Below are positions 1 through 7,519 of a stretch of DNA of 19,289 nt, piece by piece. The notes below the pieces were generated by a model that saw only the letters and a list, made by a program, of their open reading frames with translations, searched no databases and had not been told where the DNA came from. Made by a program: the position numbers and the translations under genes. This DNA is from JANNHP01 sp031404455. GTDB lineage: Bacteria; Planctomycetota; JAJSAM01; JAJVHW01. The stretch's first letter is position 1. Every line of letters begins with the position of its first letter. The stretch spans positions 1 through 19,289 of the forward strand of contig JANNHP010000319.1 in NCBI GenBank assembly GCA_031404455.1. Direction: 5' to 3'.

Positions 1-19
1 GGATGGGGACGAGGCGCAT
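1..19 (-). CDS. 5' end of a second copy of the small secreted protein (partial)
   Basis: Bases 1-70 are identical to 448-517, which hold the start codon and upstream DNA of the small protein gene at 182-466. The ATG therefore recurs at 19-17 on the minus strand, followed by the same first codons (MRLVPI), and the frame runs off the left edge. Only six residues are visible, so I cannot tell whether this is a full tandem paralogue, a truncated remnant or an assembly duplication. The coding reading depends entirely on similarity to the downstream copy. Confidence 0.35.
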
Positions 20-70
20 CCGGGGCTCCAGGACCTTGCGACGCTCTGCGTATCGCCAACCCCGTGCCCG
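1..70. repeat. Left copy of a 70-bp exact direct repeat
   Basis: Bases 1-70 match 448-517 without a mismatch and diverge immediately after base 70/517. The repeat contains the start codon and roughly 50 bp of upstream sequence of a minus-strand small protein gene. The left end of the repeat cannot be seen because the window starts inside it. Confidence 0.9.
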
Positions 71-181
71 CCCACGGTGCATGCGCCGCGGACCCCGTCC
101 CCGGCTGGCCCCGGGGGCACAGGGGGTCCCGCCCCTTCCGAGAGCTGACGCCGCCTGCGGCTGACTGGCCCGCGTCGCCGT

Positions 182-466
182 CTAGAGCGCTGCGTGGTCG
201 ACGACGAACTTCCGCCGCCGACGGTACATCTCGGCGACGGCGAGGAGCGTCAGCACGCCCATCGCGAACGGGGACGGCGACGTGATCGACCGGGGCGCCT
301 TCGGTGCGGGCGCCGGAGTCTCCGACACGGCGGCCGCAGGCTCGGCGGGAGTCGGGGAGGCGAGATCGAGGTGCGCCTGCTCGTGGCGCGCGGCGGCCGC
401 GGCGCCGCCTCCGGCGAGGAGGGTCACGCCGCCGATCACGAGGCAGAGGATGGGGACGAGGCGCAT
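182..466 (-). CDS. Small secreted protein with C-terminal membrane anchor
   Basis: A 94-residue protein that I do not recognise. The N-terminus is a typical signal segment (MRLVPILCLVIGGVTLLAGG), followed by an Ala/Pro-rich low-complexity linker (about residues 30-66). It ends with a hydrophobic stretch (about 67-80) and a basic cluster RRRRK (82-86). This resembles the anchor-plus-arginine arrangement of C-terminal sorting tails, but there is no PEP-CTERM VPEP box or LPXTG box, so sorting by an exosortase or sortase is only a loose analogy. I chose the ATG at 466 because the signal sequence starts there; the same reading frame stays open far upstream across kynU and kynB, but that extension is an antisense shadow. 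The start region is duplicated at the left edge of the window. Confidence 0.6.
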   Translation of the reverse strand: MRLVPILCLVIGGVTLLAGGGAAAAARHEQAHLDLASPTPAEPAAAVSETPAPAPKAPRSITSPSPFAMGVLTLLAVAEMYRRRRKFVVDHAAL

Positions 467-517
467 CCGGGGCTCCAGGACCTTGCGACGCTCTGCGTAT
501 CGCCAACCCCGTGCCCG
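448..517. repeat. Right copy of a 70-bp exact direct repeat
   Basis: Identical to bases 1-70. It covers the first six codons and the putative promoter/leader of the small secreted protein at 182-466. The copies are 447 bp apart start to start, so a tandem duplication with a unit of at least 447 bp is the simplest explanation. Confidence 0.9.
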
Positions 518-628
518 GACGCCCTTCGAGCCTGTCCAGGCTCGACCGGGCCTCGATGTCGAGCCCGATGGACGCTCGAAAGATGGGCCACGTCGATTTC
601 CCCGGACGCGCGGCATACTCTCCCGGCC

Positions 629-1813
629 ATGAACGACCCCCTGCTGCGGTTTCGTGAGGAGTTCCCGATCCTCGCGAAGTCGAACTACCTCATCTCCAAC
701 TCGCTCGGCGCCATGCCGCGCGGCGCGGCCGAGGGGCTCTCGCGGTACGCGGAGTCGTGGGCGACCCGGGGCGTGCGGGCCTGGGGCGAGGGCTGGTGGG
801 AGATGGCCGTGAAGACGGGCGACCTCGTCGCGCCGCTCCTCGGCGTCAAGCCCGGCCAGGTGACGATGCACCAGAACGTCACCATCGCGACGGCGATCTT
901 CCTCTCGTCGCTCGACTTCCGCGGCGAGCGGAAGAAGCTCGTGATGGTCGACCTCGAGTTCCCGTCGCTGCAGTACCTCTACCACCTCCATCCCGACGCC
1001 GAGATCGTCACCATCAAGTCGAAGGACGGCATGGGCATCGACGCCGCAGAGGTCTGCAAGGCGATCGACGAGCGGACGAGGCTGGTCGCGTTCTCCCATG
1101 TGCTCTTCCGCTCCAGCTTCCTCATGGACGCCCAGCGCATCGCGAAGCGCGCGCGAAAGTTCGGTGCGACGACGCTGCTCGACGTCTTCCAGTCCGCGGG
1201 GACGATGCCGATCGACCTGCCGAAGTGGGGGATCGACGCCGCGGTCGGCGGGTGCCTCAAGTGGCTCTGCGGCGGTCCGGGCAACTGCTTCCTCTGGGTC
1301 GATCCCGCCGTCGCGAAGAAGCTCCATCCTCGGGTCACCGGATGGCAGGCGCACAAGCGGCCGTTCGCGTTCGAGCCGGGGCCGATCGACTCGCGCGAGG
1401 ACGCCTGGCGCTTCCTCACCGGCACGCCGAACGTCGCGGCGCTCCACGCGGCGGCGACGGGCCTCGAGATGATCGCCGCCGCCGGCCTGAAGGAGATCCG
1501 CGAGAAGTCCGTGCGTCAGACCGAGCGCCTCGTCCGCCTCGCCGAGGCCGAGGGATACAAGGTCAACGCGCCGCGCGAGCCGAAGCAGCGCGGCGGTACG
1601 GTGGCGCTCGACCTCCAGCACGGTGCCGAGATCGCCGCGGAACTGAACGCCCGCGACGTGTGCTGCGACTTCCGCCCCGGCGCCGGCGTCCGCTTCTCGC
1701 CGCACTTCTACACGCGGGAAGACGAACTCGACCGGGCGATCGCCGAGGTGCGGAAGATCGTCACGACGAAGGCGTGGAAGAAGCACGAGTCCGTCAAACG
1801 GACGGTGACGTGA
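629..1813 (+). CDS. kynU: Kynureninase-like PLP enzyme (aminotransferase class V fold)
   Basis: A 394-residue fold-type I PLP enzyme that resembles kynureninase, which cleaves kynurenine to anthranilate and alanine in the cytoplasm. Family-like segments appear in order: YLISNSLGAMP near the N-terminus, a GWW segment, VDLEFPSLQYLYH, VAFSHVLFRSSFLMD, DVFQSAGTMPIDL, then CLKWLCGGPG, whose lysine (about K211) is the expected Schiff-base residue. The C-terminal half has GWQAHKRPFAFEP and FLTGTPNVAALHAA, then RPGAGVRFSPHFYTREDEL, all kynureninase-like. The length is slightly below the usual 410-420. The start at ATG 629 fits the family N-terminus; no strong ribosome site is visible, and the frame is open upstream. 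The neighbouring kynB on the same strand supports the call. A less specific class V aminotransferase is the alternative. Confidence 0.8.
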   Translation: MNDPLLRFREEFPILAKSNYLISNSLGAMPRGAAEGLSRYAESWATRGVRAWGEGWWEMAVKTGDLVAPLLGVKPGQVTMHQNVTIATAIFLSSLDFRGERKKLVMVDLEFPSLQYLYHLHPDAEIVTIKSKDGMGIDAAEVCKAIDERTRLVAFSHVLFRSSFLMDAQRIAKRARKFGATTLLDVFQSAGTMPIDLPKWGIDAAVGGCLKWLCGGPGNCFLWVDPAVAKKLHPRVTGWQAHKRPFAFEPGPIDSREDAWRFLTGTPNVAALHAAATGLEMIAAAGLKEIREKSVRQTERLVRLAEAEGYKVNAPREPKQRGGTVALDLQHGAEIAAELNARDVCCDFRPGAGVRFSPHFYTREDELDRAIAEVRKIVTTKAWKKHESVKRTVT

Positions 1814-1830
1814 CGGGTGGTCGTGTCTTC

Positions 1831-1923
1831 GTAGGGGCGACGCATGCGTCGCCCGCGGTGGCGCGGCCGGGAACGATCGCTGCCGGGCGTTCGGACGGCG
1901 GGCGAGGCATGCCTCGCCCCTAC
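1831..1923. repeat. REP/BIME-like element: two inverted 20-bp palindromes
   Basis: In the kynU-kynB gap there are two perfect 20-bp palindromes, GGGCGACGCATGCGTCGCCC at 1835-1854 and GGGCGAGGCATGCCTCGCCC at 1900-1919, differing at two symmetric positions. The pair is framed by the inverted ends GTAGGGGCGA (1831-1840) and TCGCCCCTAC (1914-1923), so the whole 93-bp block is a near inverted repeat able to form one long hairpin or two cruciforms. This is the architecture of dispersed extragenic palindromes. Read through, such units produce spurious peptides of the GATHASP and GEACLA type. Confidence 0.8.
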
Positions 1924-2027
1924 AACGGCGTGGCCTGCCTGTCCCGGCTGAAGCCCGAACACCGAACCCGCCGCACCGTTGACGCGATGCCGCGACCTCG
2001 TCGACTCGACGCACAGAGGTGCGTGAC

Positions 2028-2639
2028 ATGCCCCTGATCGACATCTCCCGCCGCGTCTCGCCGAAGTCCGCCGTCTTCCCGGGCGACATCCCGTTCGAGA
2101 TCGTGCAGACGGACATCGGCTCGTGCGTCGTCGGGCGGATCACGACGACGCTCCACATCGGCACGCACGCCGACGCGCCGAACCACTTCGTCCGCGGCGC
2201 GGCTGGCATCGGCGAGGTCGCGCTCGACAAGTACTTCGGCCCGTGCCGCGTGGTCGAGCGCATCGGCAACGGCCCGATCACGGCGGAGGAAGTCACCCGC
2301 TGGAACGTCCAACGCGGCATGCGCTACCTCGCGAAGACGCAGCGCGCGATCGACCCCGATGTCTTCCCCGACGAGTTCGCGCACCTGACGCCCGACGCCG
2401 CGCGCCTCCTCGCCTCCGCGGGCGCCGAACTCTTCGGCATCGACACGTCCTCCGTCGATCACCGCGACAGCAAGACGCTCGACGCGCACAAGGCGCTCCT
2501 CGCGGGCGGCGTCGCCATTCTCGAGAACCTCGACCTCACCGCCGCCCCGCCCGGCCCGTACGAGCTGATGGCGTTCCCGCTGCGGATCGCGGGCGCGGAC
2601 GCGAGCCCGGTGCGGGCGGTGCTGCGGACGCTGATGTAG
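2028..2639 (+). CDS. kynB: Kynurenine formamidase / metal-dependent cyclase-family hydrolase
   Basis: A 203-residue member of the cyclase family (KynB type), which hydrolyses N-formyl-L-kynurenine to kynurenine and formate. The family metal-binding signature H-x-G-T-H-x-D-x-P-x-H is intact as HIGTHADAPNH, with ligands H43, H47, D49 and H53. The N-terminal DISRRVSPKSAVFPGDIPF matches the usual start including the PGD turn, and a second conserved block GIDTSSVD...AHKALL...ILENLDL follows. Length is normal for KynB (about 205-215). I chose ATG 2028 over the in-frame GTG at 2019 because AGAGG at 2015-2019 lies 8 bases ahead of it. It follows kynU by about 210 bp across the REP-like element, and its stop codon abuts the next ATG. 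Confidence 0.82.
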   Translation: MPLIDISRRVSPKSAVFPGDIPFEIVQTDIGSCVVGRITTTLHIGTHADAPNHFVRGAAGIGEVALDKYFGPCRVVERIGNGPITAEEVTRWNVQRGMRYLAKTQRAIDPDVFPDEFAHLTPDAARLLASAGAELFGIDTSSVDHRDSKTLDAHKALLAGGVAILENLDLTAAPPGPYELMAFPLRIAGADASPVRAVLRTLM

Positions 2640-3980
2640 ATGGCGGTCGCCGCGGTTCCATGGTGGCGGCGGCGCGCGAAGTTGCCTCGGTGGGTCAAGG
2701 CGATGCTGATCGTCCTCGCGCTGCTCGGGATCGCAAACGTGCTTCTCGACGTGATCCCGCCTTCGCAGCAACCGTTCCTCGACTACGTCGCCGAGTGCCG
2801 CGCGCGGGGCGAACCGACGAGCGTCGCCGAGTACCTCGAACTGGATTCGGACGCCCTCGGCCACGCCGCCGCCGTGATCGCCGCGCCGGCGACGGAGGCC
2901 CGCGTGCGCCGCGAGGGAGCGCCATGGCCCTGGGAGGCGGGGGCGAACCACGCGTGGCTGAAATCAGCACGACCCCACGAACTCGACGCGATGCGGGCGC
3001 AACTTCAGGAACTCGCCCCGTTCTTCGACCGGCTCGAATCGGCATCACGGGGTGCGCGACTTTGCTGCGCCTTCTCGTGGACGAACGGCGACGACCCCCT
3101 CGTGCCCGCGCTCCAGTCGGCGCTCCGGCTGTTGTCGGTGTCCGTCGTCGCCGACCCAACCCTGGACGGGCGAATGGGATCGATCGAGACCATGACGCGC
3201 CTGTCCCGCCTGGCACGCGGCACGACGACGCGCCGCATGGTCGGAGTCGCGATGATGACGTTCGCAGTCACTTCGATTCGTCACGAGACGGAGCCAGGGC
3301 TCCCTGACCCCACGGTGACGCGGGCACGGCTGGAACCGTTGCTGTCGAGCGAGCGACTCGACTCACTTTCGGAGTTCGTGCGTGCCGAGCGCATCGAGCT
3401 CATGGACACCTTCACCCAGTTGCTCGAAGGTCGAATGGTGCCGGACGAGCTCTTCGATGGGATTGCGCCTGTGACGGATGACTGGAGGGGGCGCCGCCTC
3501 CTCGGACTGATCCACAACGGGGGGACACCCGTTGGCTCGCCCGAAGACTGTGTGCGCGCCCTCGAGTTCCTGTCCGAGATCTCGTCGATCGACATCACGA
3601 CGTTCGTGCGCTGGAAGCAGGAGTTCGACCGTCGCGTCGCGACGATGGGTAAGTACTCGGTGTCGAACTGGGCCTCGATCATGCCCTCTCGCGTAGCCGT
3701 CCACATGGCGCGAGCCGACGCCGCGACCCGCCTCGCCCGCATCGCCCTCGCCGCCGCCGAGCACCGCGTCACGCACGGCGACTTCCCCGCGACGCTCGAC
3801 GAGTTGAAGTCGATGTTCCCCGACGGCATCCCGCTCGACCCGTACACCGACGCGCCGTTCGTCTACGAGACGACGCCGACCGGCGTGCGGATCGCGTCCG
3901 TCGGCAGACTCGCGGACGAAGCGGCGCTCGACGAGCCGACACTCCGCGAGCGATGCCTCGTCTGGGAGCTGAAGCGGTGA
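2640..3980 (+). CDS. Membrane-anchored protein with GspG-like C-terminal block (paralogue 1)
   Basis: A 446-residue protein with a basic N-terminus (PWWRRRAKLPRW) and one membrane helix at about residues 22-39. The extracytoplasmic body is largely helical, with no catalytic motif I recognise. The last 80 residues hold the block HRVTHGDFPATLDEL ... PLDPYTDAPFVYE ... GVRIASVGR, which resembles the C-terminal part of type II secretion pseudopilins (GspG); in planctomycete-type genomes this block often ends otherwise unknown proteins. The ATG immediately follows the kynB stop with no gap, so translation is probably coupled, but a role in tryptophan breakdown is not implied by the sequence. The gene at 3977-5323 is a divergent tandem paralogue. 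Confidence 0.72.
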   Translation: MAVAAVPWWRRRAKLPRWVKAMLIVLALLGIANVLLDVIPPSQQPFLDYVAECRARGEPTSVAEYLELDSDALGHAAAVIAAPATEARVRREGAPWPWEAGANHAWLKSARPHELDAMRAQLQELAPFFDRLESASRGARLCCAFSWTNGDDPLVPALQSALRLLSVSVVADPTLDGRMGSIETMTRLSRLARGTTTRRMVGVAMMTFAVTSIRHETEPGLPDPTVTRARLEPLLSSERLDSLSEFVRAERIELMDTFTQLLEGRMVPDELFDGIAPVTDDWRGRRLLGLIHNGGTPVGSPEDCVRALEFLSEISSIDITTFVRWKQEFDRRVATMGKYSVSNWASIMPSRVAVHMARADAATRLARIALAAAEHRVTHGDFPATLDELKSMFPDGIPLDPYTDAPFVYETTPTGVRIASVGRLADEAALDEPTLRERCLVWELKR

Positions 3981-5323
3981 CCGGCGACCGTCGTTCCGCC
4001 CGAACCTGGCTGACGGTCCTCGTCGTCGGCCTCGCCGTGCTCATCGGACTCACGTTCCTCCTCGCGCAGCCCTACTCGCGCAAGCCGGTGGACGACTACG
4101 TCGCCAAGGTGAAGGCGGCGGGGAAGCCGGTCACGCTGCGCGCGGCGCTCGGCCCCGATCCGCCGGCGCAGGTGAACGGCGCGGTCGAGATCGAGGCGGC
4201 GTCGAGGTGGATGGGCGAGCACCTCGGCGCCGAGGACGCGTGGAAGGTCGCCGGGATGTATCGAGATGAAGCGAGGCCGCGCTGGTTCGAGGAACTCACG
4301 GACGACGAGCGCCGCGACCTCGACGCCTTCTTCGCCGGCGCGAAGCCGCTCTTCGACGGACTCGCCGCCGGACTCGCGAAGCCGCGCGTGCGAACGCCGA
4401 CGCCTCCCGGCGACGCGGCGATCCAGTTGACGGACATCGAGTCGCGCGCGTCCGTGATCCGCCTGCTCTCGGCCAAGGCGCTCGCCGCGTCGCGTCCCGA
4501 AGATCGTCTCGACGCGACGGCGCTCCTCGCGGCGCTCGGCGTCCGACTGGAGAGCCGCGCGCTGTTCGACGAGTTCCTCTCCGCGTGGGCGATGGACCGA
4601 GCGGCGCAGGCCACGCTTCACTCGCTGGAGCGCGGAGGGATCGACGCGGCGGCTTGGCGCGCGCGACTCGACGCCGACTTCGCGCGGCCGTGGCTGCCGC
4701 GGTTCCGCGACGCCGTCCGCCTGGAGCGCGCGTACATCCTCGACTTCCTGCGGACCGCCGACTTCGACCAGATCGCGCAGACGGACACGATCACGACGAA
4801 GCGGTGGACGAAGGTCCTCCTCGATCGCATCGCCTCGCGCCTCGACTCGGTGGTGAAGGGCGACGCCGCCCCGCGGGGAAGTCCGGCGGATCTCGCCCAG
4901 GCGCTCGCGGCGAGCGAGACGCTGGAGTCGACGCCGACGGACTCGTATCCGCGCATGGCGGCGGAGTTCGCCCGTCTCGGCGCGGGCGCGTCGCAGTCCT
5001 ACGGCCACATCAGCGTCATCCGCCCGATCGTGCAGTGCGCCGAACGCCTCGCGCGGACCGACGCGGCGACGCGCCTCGCGCGCATCGCCCTCGCCGCGGC
5101 GGAGCACCGCGCGAAGCACGGCGACTTTCCCGCGTCGCTCGACGACCTCGCGGGCGCGTTCCCGAATGGCGTCCCGCTCGACCCGTTCACCGACGCGCCG
5201 TTCGTCTACGAGAAGACCGCTACCGGCGTCCGGATCTCGTCCGCCGGACGACTCGCCGCCGAGCCGCCGCTCAGCGACGCGACGCTCCGCGAGCGAATGC
5301 TCGTGTGGGCGTTGAGGCGTTGA
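3977..5323 (+). CDS. Membrane-anchored protein with GspG-like C-terminal block (paralogue 2)
   Basis: A 448-residue tandem paralogue of the preceding gene. It has a membrane helix near the N-terminus (WLTVLVVGLAVLIGLTFLL), then the shared segment KPVDDYVAKVKAAGKPVTLRA, which corresponds to QPFLDYVAECRARGEPTSVAE in the neighbour. A divergent helical body leads to the well-conserved end (DAATRLARIALAAAEHR, HGDFPASLDDL, PLDPFTDAPFVYEK, GVRISSAGRLA). I prefer the GTG at 3977, which forms a GTGA overlap with the upstream stop and has GGGAG about 9 bases ahead. An ATG at 3953 would only add eight residues within the upstream gene. It ends 3 bp from the convergent thioredoxin-fold gene, with no room for a separate terminator. 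Confidence 0.72.
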   Translation: MTGDRRSARTWLTVLVVGLAVLIGLTFLLAQPYSRKPVDDYVAKVKAAGKPVTLRAALGPDPPAQVNGAVEIEAASRWMGEHLGAEDAWKVAGMYRDEARPRWFEELTDDERRDLDAFFAGAKPLFDGLAAGLAKPRVRTPTPPGDAAIQLTDIESRASVIRLLSAKALAASRPEDRLDATALLAALGVRLESRALFDEFLSAWAMDRAAQATLHSLERGGIDAAAWRARLDADFARPWLPRFRDAVRLERAYILDFLRTADFDQIAQTDTITTKRWTKVLLDRIASRLDSVVKGDAAPRGSPADLAQALAASETLESTPTDSYPRMAAEFARLGAGASQSYGHISVIRPIVQCAERLARTDAATRLARIALAAAEHRAKHGDFPASLDDLAGAFPNGVPLDPFTDAPFVYEKTATGVRISSAGRLAAEPPLSDATLRERMLVWALRR

Positions 5324-5326
5324 CGA

Positions 5327-5887
5327 CTACCGCGGCGCGCCGCCGCGCTCGAGGAGCATGAGGATCTCGGCGAGGATCGTGCGCCCGCCGTCGTCGGCGT
5401 ACCAGCGCAGGATCGGCGCGTAGAACTCGGTCCTCTGCGACTCCGTCGGCACGCCGAGCTCGCGGCGCCGCGCCCGGAACATCGCCTGCAAAGGTGCGGG
5501 ACGAGGACCCCACGCGCCGAGCGCGCCGCCGCGGTCGTCCTCGACGATCGCGATCGGGATGGCGCGCCCTCCGTGCGTCAGGTAGCGCGACAGCGCCGCG
5601 GGGTGGTCGTCCGCGAGGAGATACCGCGCGTCGATGAGCGGTGTCGCTGCGAACGCCTTCGCGAGCAGAGGCACGGAGTGCGCCGCGTCGCCGCACCAGT
5701 CCTCGGTCAATACGAGTACGCGTCGTTTCTCCGGGAGTGCCGCGAGACGCGCGGCGGATTCGTCGTCCAGCGTCGCGCCGAGCCAGTTCGATTCCCAGAG
5801 GTCGCGTCTCTCCTCGACCGAGGAGAGGTAGACGTCCCATGGGCGCGCCGCGTCCCACTCCTGTACGGTGAAACCTCCCGAGGTCAT
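5327..5887 (-). CDS. Thioredoxin-fold family protein
   Basis: A 186-residue cytoplasmic thioredoxin-like protein of the Thioredoxin_9 type. The segment RVLVLTEDWCGDAAHSVPLL contains a WCGDA active-site-like motif with a single cysteine, where classical thioredoxins have WCGPC. A cis-proline-like segment GRAIPIAIVEDD follows, as expected for the fold. With one active-site cysteine it is unlikely to be a standard disulfide reductase; a binding, monothiol or oxidoreductase role is possible. ATG 5887 has GGGAG at 5899-5895 with a 7-base gap; the GTG at 5893 would leave only one base. It starts 2 bp after the 67-residue gene ends, in an operon with the CoA ligase. Confidence 0.75.
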   Translation of the reverse strand: MTSGGFTVQEWDAARPWDVYLSSVEERRDLWESNWLGATLDDESAARLAALPEKRRVLVLTEDWCGDAAHSVPLLAKAFAATPLIDARYLLADDHPAALSRYLTHGGRAIPIAIVEDDRGGALGAWGPRPAPLQAMFRARRRELGVPTESQRTEFYAPILRWYADDGGRTILAEILMLLERGGAPR

Positions 5888-5889
5888 CG

Positions 5890-6093
5890 TCACACTCCCA
5901 GGTCGTAGAGGTGCTCGTAGACGAGGTCGAGGTCGTTCGCGGCGACGTGGACCGCAGCGAGCGCCTTCTTCGAGTTGCGCGACGTCGTCGGCGCGAGGCC
6001 CGGTCGCGCGACGAACGACTTCAGGCGCTCGTAGATCGCGAGGAGCTCGGCCTCGTCGGCGGTGAGGGCGGTCCCGAGACGGTCGGTCTTCAT
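5890..6093 (-). CDS. Conserved-looking small protein (67 aa), operon partner of CoA ligase
   Basis: A 67-residue, mostly helical, soluble protein that I do not recognise. Ile/Leu-rich amphipathic stretches (EAELLAIYERLKSFVAR and KALAAVHVAANDLDLVYEHL) suggest a small helical hairpin or a dimerisation unit. Its ATG overlaps the ligase stop in an ATGA junction (6090-6093), and it has a good ribosome site (GAGGA at 6105-6101, 7-base gap). The thioredoxin-fold gene begins 2 bp after its stop. Coupling to both neighbours implies stoichiometric expression with the ligase; a subunit or accessory role is inference only. Confidence 0.65.
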   Translation of the reverse strand: MKTDRLGTALTADEAELLAIYERLKSFVARPGLAPTTSRNSKKALAAVHVAANDLDLVYEHLYDLGV

Positions 6094-7445
6094 GACTTCT
6101 TCCTCTGGTCCACGAGACGTTTCGCCTTCAGCTCGAACCGCGGCAGTTCGCCCTGGCCCGCGCGCTCCACGTGGATGCGCAGGTTCTCGTGCGCCTCGGC
6201 CAACTCCTTCGCGAGGTGCGTCTGCATCGCGGCCCACTCCACGTCGAACCCGGGCTTCAGCTCGATGCGCACGGTGACTTCCTCGCGCCCGCTGTCGGCG
6301 CTCGTCCAGAGCACGAGCTGGAACTCGTCGATCTCGGGGTGCTCGCGGACGATCGCCTCGATCGCGCGCGGGTACACGTTCGTGCCGCGGATCTTGTGCA
6401 TGTCGTCGACGCGCGTCTGGATGCCGCCGTGGTAGATGTCGAACGTCCGTCCGCAAGAGCACTCGGCCGCGGGGCGCTTCTCCACGATGTCGCAGGTGCG
6501 GTAGCGGATCACCGGCAGGATGCCGCGGCCGAAGCTCGTGCAGACGCGCTCGCCCTTCGCCCCGTAGGGCACGGGCTCGCCGGTCGCGGGGTCGATCACC
6601 TCCTCGATGAAGTGATCCTCGATCACGTGCGTACCGCCGGGACGGTACCGGCACTCGAACATGAAGATGGTGCCGATCTCCGTCATGCCCGCCGAGTCGC
6701 CGCAGACCGCGTTCCACGCTTCGTCGATCTGCCGCCGCACCGCGGGCACGGACCCCGACGGCTCGCCCGAGAGGATGATCCGCTTCACCTTCGACTGCGT
6801 GGCGAGATCGATGTTGAGCTCGCGCGCGACCTGCGCGAGGCGCAGCACGTACGTCGGCGTGGCGCAGAGCACCGTCGCGCCGGTGTCCACGATGAGCTTC
6901 ACGCGCGTCTCGGTCGGGAGCGAGCCGGAGGGGATGACCGTGGCGCCGAGCTTCTCGTTAGCGTAGTGCGCGCCCCAGAAGCCGATGAACTGCGCGTAGC
7001 TGAAGGCGATGAACACGGTGTCGCTCGGGCGCACGCCGAAGCCGTGGAAGCCGTAGCACCACATGTCCGCGATCCACTCCCAGTCGCGCATGCCGTCGAG
7101 CGCGCGGAGCGGCATCTTCCCGGTCGTTCCCGACGTCGTGTGGTAGCGGATCGCGACCGACGGGTCGCACGCGGGCAGCGTCCCGTACGGCGGCGCCGCG
7201 GCCTGCGACGCCATCCACTCCTCGCGCGTCATCATCGGGATGCGGCGCAGGTCGTCGAGCGACTTCAATTGCTCGCTACGGAACCCCGCCGCGGCGAACC
7301 GCTCCCGGTGGAACGGGCTCTTCGCCTCGGCCCACGCGCAGAGATCGCGCAGTTTGCCGAACTGGAGCGCGGAGAGGCGCTCGCGCGGCATCGTCTCGTT
7401 CTTCGGGTTCCAGTACTCGTCGGGGAGCAGCGCGGTCTTCGTCAT
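6090..7445 (-). CDS. Phenylacetate-CoA ligase (PaaK) family AMP-forming acyl-CoA ligase
   Basis: A 451-residue adenylate-forming enzyme of the PaaK family, which activates an aromatic or related carboxylate with ATP and CoA in the cytoplasm. The phosphate-binding loop is YHTTSGTTGK (residues 101-110). It is followed by SAGMTEIG, by VIRYRTCDIVEK, by the PaaK-type CSCGRTFDIYHGG segment and by KIRGTNVYPRAIE. The C-terminal PRFELKAKR segment supplies the usual catalytic lysine region. Length is normal for the family. The substrate cannot be read from sequence. The kynU/kynB pair a few kilobases away makes anthranilate a candidate, but the genes are on opposite strands and not co-transcribed. It is the first gene of a three-gene coupled operon; the divergent gene at 7520 leaves a 74-bp promoter gap. 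Confidence 0.85.
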   Translation of the reverse strand: MTKTALLPDEYWNPKNETMPRERLSALQFGKLRDLCAWAEAKSPFHRERFAAAGFRSEQLKSLDDLRRIPMMTREEWMASQAAAPPYGTLPACDPSVAIRYHTTSGTTGKMPLRALDGMRDWEWIADMWCYGFHGFGVRPSDTVFIAFSYAQFIGFWGAHYANEKLGATVIPSGSLPTETRVKLIVDTGATVLCATPTYVLRLAQVARELNIDLATQSKVKRIILSGEPSGSVPAVRRQIDEAWNAVCGDSAGMTEIGTIFMFECRYRPGGTHVIEDHFIEEVIDPATGEPVPYGAKGERVCTSFGRGILPVIRYRTCDIVEKRPAAECSCGRTFDIYHGGIQTRVDDMHKIRGTNVYPRAIEAIVREHPEIDEFQLVLWTSADSGREEVTVRIELKPGFDVEWAAMQTHLAKELAEAHENLRIHVERAGQGELPRFELKAKRLVDQRKKS

Positions 7446-7519
7446 GCGGCCGAAGGGTAGGGACGCGGCCCGCGCCGGTCAACCGGGCCTTCTCGTCGGG
7501 CGTCCCTCGGCGGCCGTGC

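Noticed and set aside
182..250. PEP-CTERM or LPXTG sorting tail in the small protein
   Set aside because: A membrane helix and Arg cluster are present but neither diagnostic box is visible, and no exosortase or sortase gene is in the window.
467..2320. Minus-strand extension of the small protein frame across kynU and kynB (712 codons in total)
   Set aside because: The sequence is Arg/Glu/Asp-rich antisense of two well-recognised genes. The real signal sequence begins at 466.
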